Below are positions 11,630 through 23,364 of a stretch of 64,000 nt of DNA, in pieces (position 1 is the stretch's first letter; each line of letters begins with the position of its first letter). The stretch is from Buddleja alternifolia (lineage: Eukaryota > Streptophyta > Magnoliopsida > Lamiales > Scrophulariaceae). Under the pieces are notes generated by a model. That model worked only from the letters and a program-made list of their open reading frames with translations. It was not told the origin of the DNA and ran no database searches. The translations under genes were made by a program, and so were the position numbers. Location of the stretch: assembly GCA_019426215.1 (NCBI GenBank), contig CM033391.1:12760708-12824707 (forward strand). Reading direction: 5' to 3'.

Positions 11630-12417
11630 TGTAACGCCCCGCCTAATATCACATGTGGATAGTTAACTTCACTATTTAACATACCATATGTCAATTAGAT
11701 GTGAAAGAATAACTAATAATGTTTTTCTTGAAGACAGGATTTAGTTAGACTTGTAACTTATGGGTCTAACCATATTGATTTCTTATATATTGGTCTAGTT
11801 GAAATTCATAAGGATATTAAGGAGCCAAAAGTTAAGAATTTTTTCCTAGAGCCACTGGGCTCAAATGAAGCATCACCACCTCAATTCATATTCTTTACCT
11901 TTATTTTTCTTGTATCTTTTCACCTCTTTTGTCTCACATGCTTCTTAGACAAATAAGGAGAATTATTCCCAATTCTTACCATAAATACATATCCCAACCG
12001 ACACTCCTGCAAGGGGTGCGGATAAGAGAAAATTAAGAGAGGGAAAAATAGGAAGGACAAGATGAGCAAAATAGTTCCAGTGGAGTAGGAGTTTGGACTT
12101 GGTGAGTTTTTTGGCAATTAGCTCCAATTTCGTAAATTTTGTTTCTTTTCAAATAATTTCTTTATATAACTCCTTCCCTTCACCTATGAGACTTGAAACT
12201 GAATTCGTATGCTCAATTGGAGGTTGAATTCGTGAGTATTTGCTTAAAATTGAAAAGGACAATAGCGGTGCCTTGACGAGAGCTGCGGGTGGTTTCTTGA
12301 CAATTCTCCGAGTTTCCTCTAGAACGGCATGTATATTAGAGTTTCAATTGAATCTATATTGCTGGTTGCAAGGTTCAATTGAGATTATGTTTTGATGTAA
12401 AATGAAATTATATGCGT
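11630..12417 (+). mobile_element. Solo LTR X, left piece (chromovirus-like)
   Basis: It begins TGTAACGCCCCGCCTAATAT, a start typical of LTRs of plant chromoviruses, and is preceded by GTCAT (11625-11629). The piece is cut at 12417 by copia A1. It contains no credible ORF. The other pieces are 36969-37076 and 45307-46417; the joined length is about 2.0 kb. Confidence 0.68.
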
Positions 12418-13926
12418 TGGCGGTCCCAAGTGGCATACGAAAGGGTCTAGAAGGAGGGGGGGGGGGGGGGCGTTGAATAGACCCTGGAATCTTTTTTGAC
12501 TTCAAAAATTTTGTATCACTTTTTAAAAGTTGGAACGCTTAGAGAATTGAGCGCTTGGATCAGGCGCTATAGAAAAGATAACTTAGACTTAGTGATTTTA
12601 GCAATTTACCAAAGTAGGGTAATGCTTAGATCGCTTGATCAGGGTTAGCACAGCGAAAATGATTTTTAAAGTTTTAGCGTTCGTTTAAGTCAAATAGTCG
12701 CTTAACCATTTTTCTTATCTTTTTCAGAATCAATGATAAAATATAAAGCAAGACGAAAAAATAGTAAATAACACAAGAATTTGTAAGGTTCACTAAGTGG
12801 TGTAATCGCAGCTACGTCCTTCTTCTCCTTGAACACTTGGAGCAATTCCACTAAGTTGATAATCAAAGGATCACACAGAGGCTTCTACAAAATAGAGGAG
12901 AGGATGATGATCTTGGGCTCCTTGATCACACAGAGTTCAGCAACAATGAAGATCTTCACTAACAAGCTTCTCTCACTCAGAAATACTGCTTGTAGAGTCA
13001 ACTTCTGCTTCACACAGATAGATGAGGTTGAGGGTTTGATCACAGGTTTGTTTGATTTTAGGAAGTTCAAACAACTTATGATATCTCAATAATAGTGTAT
13101 GGTTCTTCTTTGAAGATGTTTGAGATATCTATGACTGTCTGGAATGTATGTAAAAAGCTTGAAAGAATTTTGGCTATGTAGTTTCTAAACTTTTTCTAGA
13201 GAGAGAATTTCAGCAGAGTTTTGACTTTCTTGTGTATGTACGTGTTTCTCTATATGTCACACCTTTTAGTGTTTGCTGGAATGAGGTATTTATAGGCGAT
13301 TTCTTGGGATTTATCCGTTGAACACATGTAGATGCGTGCCTCTCATGTTTGAGTGATTCATACATTTTCTCTAACATTCCTGAAATCCTACTGCACTGAT
13401 TTGATGTGGCAGGTTTGAACTCTAAAATTTTGACAGTCTAAGCCAATAGGTAGCTTGCTCCGTATACAATCTGTACTTATCACATTTAATGCTCTTATCA
13501 AGCATTTAATGCATTTGAATTTATTTCCCGTTGGAAATAAATACTCGTTAAATGATTGCATTTAAGTCCTTAGTGACTTCGGAATTCATTTCAAGTGAAT
13601 TTGATCTACTTGATCGCTTGATTCATACGCCCTGAAATAGTCCATAGCGATTGGCAGTCGCTTAAGACAAAATCTTTATCTTCACTTGTCTTCAGATGCT
13701 GTTCTTCAACTTCATCTCTAATAGACTCACCTAGAATTCTACTAGCGACTTAGTATTCAATACTTAGTCTAAAGTCTACAAAGATAAAAATTACAAGCTT
13801 AATAAAATTACAACCTTTCAAATGCTTAAACATATGTTCTAAGAAAATATAAACTTACATTCTTTTTGGGGTCTAACATAAAATCCTATCTTGTCATCAA
13901 AACATTTAACATGAAATTTCCTAACA
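12418..13926 (-). repeat. A1 3' LTR (1509 bp)
   Basis: It matches 35462-36963 along its whole length, as well as the LTRs of A2 and A3 in the opposite orientation. The minus-strand start is TGTTAGGAAATTTCATGTTA and the end is CCGCCA. A run of about 14 G lies near 12458, the complement of the family's poly-C tract. Confidence 0.92.
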
Positions 13927-13953
13927 ATTTCCCCCTTTTTGATGATGTCAAGA
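13927..13953 (-). other. A1 polypurine tract and inverted-repeat arm
   Basis: The minus strand reads TCTTGACATCATCAAAA and then AAGGGGGAAAT directly before the LTR start. The first part pairs with a TTTTGATGACAAGA segment just inside the LTR (13889-13902, where one repeat of ATC is missing). The purine run is the plus-strand primer site. Confidence 0.75.
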
Positions 13954-14203
13954 CCTTCTCTTGTATAACTCTTTTGTAACTCTTTTATAACTCTTTTGTA
14001 GATTAAGAGTTCAAAGAAAAGCCCAAGATGATCATAAGTTAGCATTTGTAAAGTTAGTTAAGTTAGCTAAAGTTAGATTAGCCTCAACAAGTTGTTTTAG
14101 CGATAAATCATTCATTCATTAATATGAAAGATAAGCATGCATGATTTATACTGAAGGTAGATAATTAAAGCGACAACAGAAATATATAAAGCAATATAAG
14201 TAA

Positions 14204-14334
14204 TCATCTTTTCTGTCGCTCCCTGTTTTCTTCTTGAAAGATTTCATTCGCTAGCTCCAAGAGAAGTCTATCAACATCTATCATGGTTGTATGCTGAACT
14301 TCATCATAGCCGTGCCTTCTCAGTCTAGCGCTTT
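14204..14334 (-). pseudogene. A1 extra ORF, C-terminal piece
   Basis: On the minus strand one frame runs from the CACTA border to a stop at 14204 and reads RLLLELANEIFQEENRERQ near its end, predicted helical and charged. It lies between the CACTA left end and the untranslated region before the polypurine tract. It is the natural end of the extra ORF whose main part is at 20059-21990. No function is known to me. Confidence 0.55.
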
Positions 14335-14348
14335 CACTACTACAAAAA

Positions 14349-14660
14349 TGACCTATGACAGCGGTTTTTTTGGGCCTATGGCAGCGGTTTTAACCGCTGT
14401 CATAGGTACCGCTGTTATAGGGGTGGACCTATGCCAGCGGTTACAAAACCGCTGTAATAGGTCTACCTATGACAGCGGTTCCCTGAACACCGCTGTGAAA
14501 AAACCAAAAAAATAAAAATAAATAACGGACCTGTGGCAGCGGCTCTCCCAAAACCGCTGCCACAGGAGGACCTGTGGCAGCGGTTCTGGGAAAACCGCTG
14601 CCAAAGTTCTCACCTGTGGCAGCGGTTCTGCAGAACCGCTGTCTTTTTTTCTGTTTTTTT
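14349..14660. repeat. CACTA left subterminal repeats
   Basis: About ten direct and inverted copies of a CTATGACAGCGGTT/AACCGCTGTCATAG or CTGTGGCAGCGG-type motif crowd the first 330 bases. In En/Spm elements such subterminal repeats are the binding sites of the accessory DNA-binding protein. The two variants (CTATGACAG and CTGTGGCAG) occupy separate halves of the array. Confidence 0.85.
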
Positions 14661-14933
14661 TTAATTATTTATTGCGCTGTCATGATAGTGCCTGTACAAT
14701 AATATGCAATGATCCAATCAACAAATTTCAACTAACAACAAAACATATTCAATATAAACAAACATCACCCCAAACTTCAATATTACCATCTTTTTCCTCC
14801 AACAATAAAATATTATAATCTCCAACAAAATGTACAATTAACTAATTAAATTACTAATGACCTTACGAAATACAATAAATCAAATCTCAATTTATAACAA
14901 GTCACAATGTACAAAATCTAAATTACCTAATTT

Positions 14934-17365
14934 CTAAGGTGCTGCTAAGAAAATGTAACGTGCAACTTCGCAGCGTACTTCATCAATTTGCTCATCAGTA
15001 TAGAAGGATTGACAATCCTTAAAGTACTGCAAGATATATGTATATATATAGAGATTAATTGCAAAGTGAAATAACATTTCAATTACCTACCAATTAAGTT
15101 TTAATAATTTCAAAAGTAATAGAATTAAGTATATATATATATATATATATAAGGATTATGTATACCACTGTTGGGATTATAGATAATCCGTGGCTAATAA
15201 TCTCTTTCATAAATCTCATAACGAAATAGCCACAATCCACCTCGTTGGTCTGCCGGGGGCACTACAAAAGCAATCAAACTTACGTTGTATTAGAAGATGA
15301 ACTTCTATACGAATATATAATCTCATGAACCTAGAAAACACTAACCTTTATAGTAAACCATTTACAGTCCGAGTTTTTGGATTTGTTGGATTGGTTGTTG
15401 CAGTTTGCACGAAATATGTGCACAGCTCTATAAAAAAATATAAAAAACAAGAAAATATGTTAAAAACAAGAAATTATGTGAAATAAATACAATTTAAAAA
15501 AATATTAAATATAATGGATACATTGATTGAATGAAAAACTTACTGATTGAATTTTAGTATCATATCATCTCGGTATTGCGGCTCACCATGCACAGAATCC
15601 AAATAGTAAACAATCTCTTTAAATGGATTAATTGCAAGCAACAACCAATGACCCCTACAAAGCATTCAAAAGATAAGTTGAAAATTTGTTTAGCGTAGCT
15701 AGTTTTACAAATTAAAGTCGAGTCTTTAGTAGCTCACCCGGTGTTGTAAGGTGCAAGAAATAACTTATTTTGTTGTGTACTCTGCATCATAGCACGTGCT
15801 ATGTACTGCACTTGTTGAACTGACGGGTCTGTTTGAGCAGCTATGGAATTTGGGCTAAGGAACCCGAAACTTGCTTCTTTTCCTTCGGGGATCACGTAGT
15901 TAAACCACAAACACCTAAATTGAGCATAAAAAATGAATTTCGAGTGACGAAAATAATCGTAGTTTAGATGTAATAAAATAATTAAAAAACTTACTTTATG
16001 TATGCTGTAATGATAGAGGCTCCTATTTCTTTTCTACACAGAAGGTGATAGATCTCCTCCTTCCCAATGAACTCTGGAAATGAAAGATTCATAATGGCTT
16101 CGTCCATATATATATTGATTAGGGCACCAATCTTCATCATCTTCGTGTACTTTCCCAGAAATACAAGGTCATTAGGGAGTCCATCTAGTTGAAGATCTGC
16201 ACATATGTCTACTTCACCTGCAGGCTCGGCCACTTGAGATTTTCCTTTGACAGCTGACCGCTTCGACGTCCCTGACTTACGGTTTGCAGATGATTTGGAC
16301 TGTTTAAGCAAGAAAATAAAATATAAATGTTACACACCAAAGTATATTTAGTAACCTCAAACAAATTGTTATAATTTATTAATGACTAGCTATTAATTAC
16401 ATACCGGTGCAGCAGTGACAATGACAAGACTCGCTGACCAAGCAACAAACGTACCCAGAGCATGAGAAATGGAGAATATTTCATCATTGAGAGGGACGGG
16501 CAGGAGTGTATTAGCCTCAACTGCAGTGTCAATGCGCACTTTCACATTGTTGGTGGCTAATTGACAGTTGTGAAGTGTTCTATCAGTCTCTGATCGATTG
16601 TATAGCTGTCCTTTAACCACCACACGATATGATGGAGATGAAAGTGCTAATTGACATGGAGTGATACCCTACACACACACGTATATATATATATATATAT
16701 ACAACATTATATTAGAAAGTTTTGTATGATTTACAGAAAATAGAGAGTCGCAAGTTGTATGATTAATAAACAAGTTCAAATTTTTACCTCAGGAAGCATC
16801 TTATAACCTGGTTCTGGGCTGCTATCTTTCAAAGAAATGACGTCATCTTCATGTGGCTGACGCGAGTTAGGGGCTTCCAAAACATCAATTCGTTGTTGCA
16901 TGGCAACCATAGTTTCGGAGAGGTTTTTCACTATGTTTCTCAAGTTTTCCATCTCCTTTTCTGAAGCAGGCTTTGGATCCTTAAAATAGTATCTTTGTGA
17001 GACCCCAAAGCCAACACCCCTAACGCGACCCGGATGCTCTTTCCTTTTAATAACTTTAGCCAATAGGTCATCTCGACTCGTGTAAGTTCCACTATGGCTA
17101 GGGCTCTCTTGTGAAATGCTCTCCTGTAATGATATATTTTTAAAAATTAAAAAAAATAGTGAACCTTGTGCTTTTAATAGTATTTCAATAAAACAATTAA
17201 TAGAGCTAAAATTGCCAATAACTCACCATTTCATTCACCACTCTTCTAACATTTTCGCTATCAATTTGATTTCTCGGATCGGAACGCGAAACCCTCCACA
17301 CGAGTGCTCGTGTCACATCTGTACAATCGGATCCCGCATCCTTTCTTTTATTTATCTATATTTTC
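14934..17365 (-). CDS. CACTA-borne Ulp1-like (C48) cysteine peptidase ORF, about nine exons
   Basis: Exons inferred from GT-AG borders and continuous phase (minus strand): up to 17365-17227, 17123-16788, 16668-16405, 16299-15995, 15914-15738, 15654-15544, 15427-15346, 15261-15169, 15026-14934 (TAG). The second exon has HPGRVRGVGFGVS, typical of plant CACTA accessory proteins, then a coiled coil (MENLRNIVKNLSETMVAMQQ). The end is a Ulp1/C48 peptidase fold with catalytic His in GGHWLLLAINP, Asp in YYLDSV, and Gln and Cys in RQTNEVDCGYFVM. All inferred splices keep the frame. The first exon has no own ATG and seems fused behind the truncated TNP2 gene, so the true start is unknown. Such peptidases in transposons have no established role that I know of. 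Confidence 0.75.
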
Positions 17366-18805
17366 AAACACTTCTTCACCAGTTAAGCACTTAGGAGCTC
17401 GACCTTCTTCTATATTCCCATTGAAAGCTTTTTTCCACCGACGATATCGATGGTTCCGATTTAGCCATCTCCGATGCCCTTGGAATGCATATTTCTGGGA
17501 GTGTGTCAATCGATATTGATCTGTACTCTTAAAACATATGGGGCATCCACATTGGCCATGTACACCATATCCCTCGAGGTTTGCTCTTGCCGGAAAATCA
17601 TTGATTGTTCCAAATAACATGACTCTGAGATTAAAATTTTCTTCTCTCAACCCGTCATATACTTGAACACCGGTGTCCCACAACACCTTCAAATCCTCAA
17701 TTAAAGGGGTCAAGTAGACATCTATATCATTTCCAGGTTGTTTCGGCCCAGAAATGAGTATAGGCATCATTATATGCTCTCGCTTCATGCATCGCGATGG
17801 GGGAAGGTTGTAGATCATCAAAATCACCGGCCATGTACTATGTGAGCTGCTTTGCAAGCCATGAGGGTTCATGCCATCTGTAGCCAATACAAGGCGCAGG
17901 TTTCTTGATTCTTCACCAAATTCAGGGAAATCATCATCAATCTTTTTCCATTGAGGAGAATCTGAGGGATGTCGAATCTTGTCATCTTCAATCCTTTCTT
18001 CAAGCCTTCTATCAGCATGCCATGTCAAGTCCTTGGCTAACTCTTTACTACTGTACATGCGTTTAAATCGTGGTATTATAGGCAAATACCACATGGTTTT
18101 GACAGGCGTAGATCCATTCTTCTTGTACCGTGAGGCGCCACATTTTGGACAGGCCTTCAATGATGCATAGTCAATTCTAAATAATACGCAATCATTGAGA
18201 CAGGCATGTATCCTCTCATATCCCATGCCAATTGAGGTTAACATCCGTTTAGCCTCATAAGTACGATTAGGTAACACATTATCATCAGGTAGCATGCTTT
18301 TTAATAAACCAAGCAAGTCTGTGAAACTCTTATCACTCCACCCATTGTTGGCTTTTAACTTGTATAGGTTAAGAACTGTTTTCAATCTCGTGAATTTACT
18401 ACCACTATACAATGGTGTCTTTGAATCACTTGTCAAATTGTCAAACATTTTAGGACAATTTCGCAAATCCTCCTCAATCACATTTGTCATCTCCTCCAAA
18501 CGATCAAGCTCATAATCATTCATGTTGAAATCGTGTGATGGATATGATGTACCACCCAAATCATCCAACGGGACACTGCTTTCACCGTGTCTTGTCCAAC
18601 GTTTGTAGCTTTTATCAATTCCATTACACACCAAATGACCTTCCAACTCACGTGGACTAATTCTCTTTCCAAAACAACAACGTAAACACAGACAAGTGAT
18701 CCTAGTTCGATCTGGTGCATGGTCAACCGCAAACTTTATGAACTCTTTCACACCTTTCTCATACTGTTCCGACATACGATCTGCTAAAATCCAACTTCGA
18801 TCCAT
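17348..18805 (-). CDS. En/Spm TNP2-like transposase, N-terminal 485 residues, truncated
   Basis: The ATG at 18805 opens the usual start of the TNP2 family (MDRSWI, then the transposase-associated domain, residues 1-75, with CLCLRCC). A zinc-like CPKCGASRY follows at about 215. The Transposase_21 core (LATDGMNPHG, IYNLPPSRCMKRE, GPKQPGNDIDVYL, CGCPICF) covers about 300-450. The reading ends at GEEVFENIDK, where full-length family members continue for several hundred residues, so the C-terminal half is lost and the frame runs out of phase into the next exon. It probably cannot mobilise the element by itself. The transposase recognises CACTA termini in the nucleus. Confidence 0.85.
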   Translation of the reverse strand: MDRSWILADRMSEQYEKGVKEFIKFAVDHAPDRTRITCLCLRCCFGKRISPRELEGHLVCNGIDKSYKRWTRHGESSVPLDDLGGTSYPSHDFNMNDYELDRLEEMTNVIEEDLRNCPKMFDNLTSDSKTPLYSGSKFTRLKTVLNLYKLKANNGWSDKSFTDLLGLLKSMLPDDNVLPNRTYEAKRMLTSIGMGYERIHACLNDCVLFRIDYASLKACPKCGASRYKKNGSTPVKTMWYLPIIPRFKRMYSSKELAKDLTWHADRRLEERIEDDKIRHPSDSPQWKKIDDDFPEFGEESRNLRLVLATDGMNPHGLQSSSHSTWPVILMIYNLPPSRCMKREHIMMPILISGPKQPGNDIDVYLTPLIEDLKVLWDTGVQVYDGLREENFNLRVMLFGTINDFPARANLEGYGVHGQCGCPICFKSTDQYRLTHSQKYAFQGHRRWLNRNHRYRRWKKAFNGNIEEGRAPKCLTGEEVFENIDK

Positions 18806-19740
18806 TTTGATTCTGAATTAATCAAATTAAATAATTTTATCATCAGTTGATAGTTAAATTAATTAAATAATTTTTATTTTAATTTATTTCCCATTATTCT
18901 AGAAAAAATTCAGCAGAGTAACAACGCAAAAATTACTACCAAGTTCTCGACTTAATCTTCACCCGGGTAGGTTGAATCCAACAAAATTCGGATCTTACGA
19001 TCCGCTAAAATCCAATTTCAATCTTAATTAATTATATTTTCTGCAACTACAAATATTGATCACCAGTCGGATCACATAAATCACATAAAACTATAAATAA
19101 AACATTATATTTTCAGCAACTAAGTATAAATATAGATCACCAGTTGGATCAATGTACCCTAAACCACCAAATAACCACAATTTAATCTCAAATCAAACGG
19201 AATTAACACCCGACTAACTAAAATTAATACTAAATTCAGTCAAATTCCTAGTTCCCTTAAATTTTTTATACACCCACACATACACAAATATATATACATA
19301 CACCCATATATACACAAATACACGCACACATACACAAATATATATACATACACTCATATATGCATACACCCACATATACACAAATACACGCACACATACA
19401 CAAATATATATACATACACTCATATATGCATACACCCACATATACATACATCTATACATACTCTATGTGTGTGTGTGTATATATATATATATTTATATTT
19501 ATCTAAAAGAAAATACCAAAACTAAATGGACCACGGCGGCGGAAGCGGAGGTGGGCGGCAGGGGCAGCGGCGGAGGTCGACGTTGGCGGCGGTCGGCGGA
19601 GGTCGGCGGCGGAGGAGGTCGGCACTATCTATATATATATATAGAGAGAGTTAATTTTATATATATAGAGAATATATACATATATATACACATATATATA
19701 TATATCTAGAAAGAGAAAGAGAGAAAGAGAGAGAGAGATA
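18806..19740. other. CACTA 5' untranslated region with microsatellites
   Basis: No gene is evident. 19261-19460 is an AC/AT-rich minisatellite with a unit of about 66 bp (CACACATACACAAATATATA plus CATACACTCATATATGCATA), about three copies. A GC-rich, GGCGG-dense patch at about 19535-19620 stands out against the AT-rich surroundings and could be the transposase promoter region, as CACTA elements often have a GC-rich 5' end. AT and AG microsatellites follow. Confidence 0.6.
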
Positions 19741-20058
19741 TTACCGGAGTGACGGCGGCAGACGGTGGTAGAAAGAGAAAGAGAGAGAGAGAAAAACCGA
19801 GAGAGAGAGGTAGATATCTAGAGATAGAGAGAGAAAAAGAGAGGGGGGCGGCGGATGGTGGTGGTCGCGATGGTGGTGGTGGTGGTGATGGTGGTGGTGG
19901 TGATGGTGGTGGTGGTGGTGGTGGTGGTGAGAGAGTTGAGAGAGAGAGAGAGAGAGTGAGTGGGTGAGAGTGAGAGTGAGAGTGAGAGGGGCCGGGTTGT
20001 AGAAAACCCGGCCCTTGTGCCAACGGTTCGACTGAACCGCTGGCACATGTGTGTAGAG
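19741..20058. repeat. CACTA right end with GA and GGT microsatellites
   Basis: GAGAGA tracts flank a GGT trinucleotide run at about 19857-19929. On the minus strand the run reads as about twenty consecutive histidines in a long ORF that starts in A1; this is an accident of reading through the transposon border. The final 40 bases hold the facing subterminal motifs. Confidence 0.75.
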
Positions 20059-21990
20059 ATCAAGGTCTACAAGTCTTTCGAAAAATTTAAATTTGTCTGT
20101 GTTGCAGAGGCGAGGGTTGTGGAGATTATCCTGAAAAGTTATCTCCAATTCAACTAAGGTCCTGGTGTCACGTTCTCTAGCGGCATAATAGAATTCAACT
20201 TCGGTAGTAAATCCGTGGTGAAAGAAGTCGATGACACGAAGAGGAGATTTGGTTGGAGTAGGAACAATGGCAATTGCTTCTGTTGGGATAAGGGCCACTT
20301 CTATCGACCGCTTAGCGTGTAGAGTCGCTTCACTGACTGGAGATGTTTCAGCGTCAGGAAGGACTTGAGCAACTTCCTTGACGATATCCACAACTGTTGC
20401 CATATCGACATCCACTTCAACAGGAACCTCAACAGGAGGAGGTGCATCAATGTCTGGAGCATTTTGAGCTGATACAAGCAAGCGTTTGAGAAAAGCAAGC
20501 AAAATTTCTACTAAGTAGAAATCAGAGATAAAATACTACAACGCTTACCCTGAGGAGGTTCATCGACTATTTCAGTCGCTGTTTCAATAATTGGTTCAGT
20601 TTCCTCAGGGTCCGGGACAACTTCTTCTAGATCTAAATTGAGGAAAGAAGTAAGGGGATCAGCATGAATGGGAATACACAATTTCTCAAGAGTGTTAAGA
20701 ACAGTCTGGATATTTTCTTCACACTCGGCTGAAAGAGTTTTATCCTAGCGTTAGAGACGAAAACTAATGAGGAAAGGATAGGCTACTTTGTTTAACACAA
20801 GTACTTACCCCGAACACGAGACAACCTCTCATATGGAGTTTTGCCTTTAGATTTTGAACTAGGTTCAGGAACAGCATCAGAGAAAGGATGAGGGACACTC
20901 GCTGGTTCTTCAAGCGATCGACTGGATCACTTGATTATTCAACTGGAGTGGATAAAGGGGTACATCTTCGGGCTAGCGGTACTACTTCTTCAACTTCTTC
21001 TTCTTCTTGGGCTCCTGTTTCTTCTTTTTCTTCTGCTTCTTGGGTGGCTTTGATGGCTTAGCGACTTTCAAAATGATTTTTCTTTTAGGTCGCTTTACCA
21101 CCACTTCCTCTTCTGATGATGATGAAAACGATGTCGCTTGTTCTTCATCATCACTCCAAACAACTGCTTCATCAGGAAGTCGCTCACATTCATCCTTCGG
21201 AACAGCTGCACCACCCAGCCCCTTGGGTTTTAGTAGCTCGCCTATCATCTTCTTCCCATAGAATTTAATCCCAGGGACCTTCCTTCCAGTGGTGTTAACG
21301 AAACCACTAGTGTTTAAAATTAAACTCAAAACAACTCCATAAGGCTTGGGATTCACCGTCTTGGCCATCGCTGCCTTAAAGCGATTAAAAACGTAAAGTG
21401 ACCAATTAATCTTCAATTTGCTCAAAATGGCTACCATCATTTTATACTGAATATTTGAAACTTTGTCAAAACTTCCCTTCCTGCACTCGATCATCTTTGA
21501 GCAGATGTTAGCCAGAATGACATATTCGCCCTTCATGTCATTCTTCTTGAAGTTAGTTTCATACGCCACTTCAAGATCGTCTTTCTTCATTAGTGCTCAG
21601 ACCTTGGTGGCATCGCCGAGAGTGACGTCTTTGACTTCTCCACCATCATTTGGCAGATGCAGTAAAGAACATAGGAGAAAAGGAGTGAGAACAAAGGTCT
21701 CACGAGCAAATGGAAAAACGTAGGAAATGGAGTTTCCATCGTCAGAAATTTTTGCGTTCTGGAAGAAGAAAAGGGTTTCTTCCTCATAAATGTTTGAATG
21801 GGAAGATATCATTTCGCGCAAACCAGATTCTTGGACTAGAGGAAGAACAGTCCTCAGAGGGAAGTTCTGGTTATCATAGAGGTAGTTCCAATTAATAAGA
21901 AATCCGACGTTAACAATGACTGGTTTCTCAGATTTTGGAAGATTTTCCGGTGGTAGATTTGGAAGATTTTGAGGATTTTGGTGTCACCAT
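20059..21990 (-). pseudogene. A1 extra ORF downstream of pol, interrupted
   Basis: The likely ATG is at 21990. The best block is 20982-21590 (202 residues), with NWSLYVFNRFKAAM, LILNTSGFVNTTGRKVPG, an acidic/serine patch, and a lysine-rich tail like a nuclear localisation signal. The following block (20059-20502) reads ...VPTPTKSPLRVIDFFHHG and EVEFYYAARERDT up to the CACTA border. Stops and frameshifts lie between blocks. Its place between pol and the 3' LTR is that of the additional or env-like ORF in SIRE-type copia elements, and the first block resembles plant transposon-associated proteins of unknown function. I see no signal peptide or membrane segment, so an envelope role is not supported. 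Confidence 0.65.
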
Positions 21991-22842
21991 TGATGAACGT
22001 TTGAAGCTTTCTGAGAGTTAAAAGAAATCTTTTGCCTTGAGAAAGAGAAGGATTTTACAGCAAGAAAGTTTGAGAGTGATAAAGCTTTTTTGTAAAATTT
22101 TGGAAGGTTTAAATAGAGGTAAGAAATAACTCCTCAGTTGCTTAGATTTATGCTACGTGTTAAAATTTTTAATTTTGAAAATTGAAGCATTTAATTTGAG
22201 CTGTTTACTCATAAAAACGGATGTCAAAAAGTGCGGTAAAATAGGGTAACAACTGCGAATTATAAAAGTTTGAAATCCGCAGTTACTTTTTCAAAACGTT
22301 TGAATAATTTTGAAATTTTCAGCGTGAATTACACGCGCCTGATAGTACACTGACACGTACTTAGACATGTGCAGTTACTGAACCGCCTAGTTTTTAGATA
22401 GGAATCATTAACCGTCAGTTTGGTTTGATAGGCACGTGTGGGCAGTTGTCAAATCTCATCTTTTGGACTTATCCACACGCTACCTTTAAGAGATGAAAAC
22501 TATGCATGATTTTCAGAGAAAATTACTTAGCGTTAAAGTGGGAATCTTTTAACGCTGAAGTCCTTTAGATAAAAGGTCAATCGCTTTTGATCTTTGAAAG
22601 ACATTTTCATTCAATTTTGTTAGAGATTGATTTTGTCATGCATTAAAAATAAACGCTAGTGATCAATGCATAAAATTTTCAAAGTCATTTTTTATCACAG
22701 TCGCTTATAGATTGGAATAAGTACAATTTTAAAGTTCCCCCTAAAATTGATAACTCGTTTCAATTTTGAAAAACGCTTTTAGACATAAAAATAAAGTGGA
22801 TTCCCCCTAAATTATATGCCTATAAATATGATGCTTTATGAT
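21991..22842 (-). other. A1 spacer between pol and the extra ORF
   Basis: AT-rich, no gene. On the minus strand it carries two TTTAGGGGGAA-type purine tracts (about 22735 and 22805), also present after gag in A2 and A3, where they mark the retained tail. These may act as extra plus-strand primers. Confidence 0.55.
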
Positions 22843-23364
22843 TTAAGCGTTTAAATCAATCATACCTAGTTCACTTCTCAAAGTGAGAAAGTATTGTTCG
22901 TTAAGCGCTTTGGTGAAGATATCTGCTAGTTGTTTGTCAGCACTAATAAAATGCAAGGAAATATCTTTCTTTCGAACATGGTCACGTAAGAAATGGTAGC
23001 GAATGTCAATGTGTTTAGTTCTAGAATGAAGGACTGGGTTTTTGGTCATAGCTAGAGCGCTTTGGTTATCACAATGGATTGGGGTAGGACCTAAGATTGT
23101 TCCATAATCTCTAAGTTGTTGCCTCATCCAAAGGATTTGTGCACAATAGCTTTCAGCGGCTACATACTCTGCTTCAGTGGTAGAAGTCGCTATGGAATGT
23201 TGTTTCTTACTATGCCATGAAACTAGTCTATCACCTAGAAATTGACATGTACCACTAGTGCTTTTTCTATCTATTTTGCATCCTGTAAAATCTGCGTCTG
23301 AATAACCAATTAGTTCAAAAGACGAGTCCCTTGGATACCACAAGCCCACATTTTGTGTGCCTTT
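22843..23364 (-). pseudogene. A1 pol, RNase H end
   Basis: Reads FELIGYSDADFTGCKIDRKS, SWHSKKQHSIATSTTEAEYV, HCDNQSALAMTKNPV, RTKHIDIRYHFLRD and ADIFTKAL, all typical of copia RNase H, with a stop at 22843. The upstream end is cut by solo LTR C between KG and TQN; the next upstream residues (LKYLKG) are at 24854 onward. The duplicated CCTTT marks the border. Confidence 0.9.

Larger units (their letters stand above)
14335..20058 (-). mobile_element. CACTA (En/Spm-type) DNA transposon inserted in A1
   Basis: The left end starts CACTACTACAAAAATGACC at 14335 and is followed by repeated GACAGCGGTT/AACCGCTGTC subterminal motifs. The interior encodes an En/Spm TNP2-like transposase (17348-18805) and a multi-exon Ulp1-like protein (14934-17365), both on the minus strand. 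The right end carries one facing motif pair (ACGGTTCGACTGAACCGCTG, about 20020-20042) and the decayed terminus TGTAGAG (20052-20058) where TGTAGTAGTG would be expected. Outside it, copia A1 extra-ORF sequence is found on both sides. A 3-bp TSD is not evident, so the right end may be trimmed by a few bases. Confidence 0.88.

Noticed and set aside
19214..19459. Cys/Val/Tyr-rich minus-strand ORFs
   Set aside because: They are translations of an AC/AT minisatellite.
19741..20502. A 253-residue minus-strand ORF with about twenty consecutive histidines
   Set aside because: Its first half is the A1 extra ORF and its second half is read-through into the CACTA right end, where a GGT microsatellite encodes histidine. 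It is a chimera across an insertion border.
20059..21990. Envelope gene of a copia retrovirus-like element
   Set aside because: The position fits, but there is no signal peptide, transmembrane segment or coiled-coil fusion region; the lysine-rich tail points to a nuclear or nucleic-acid-binding protein instead.
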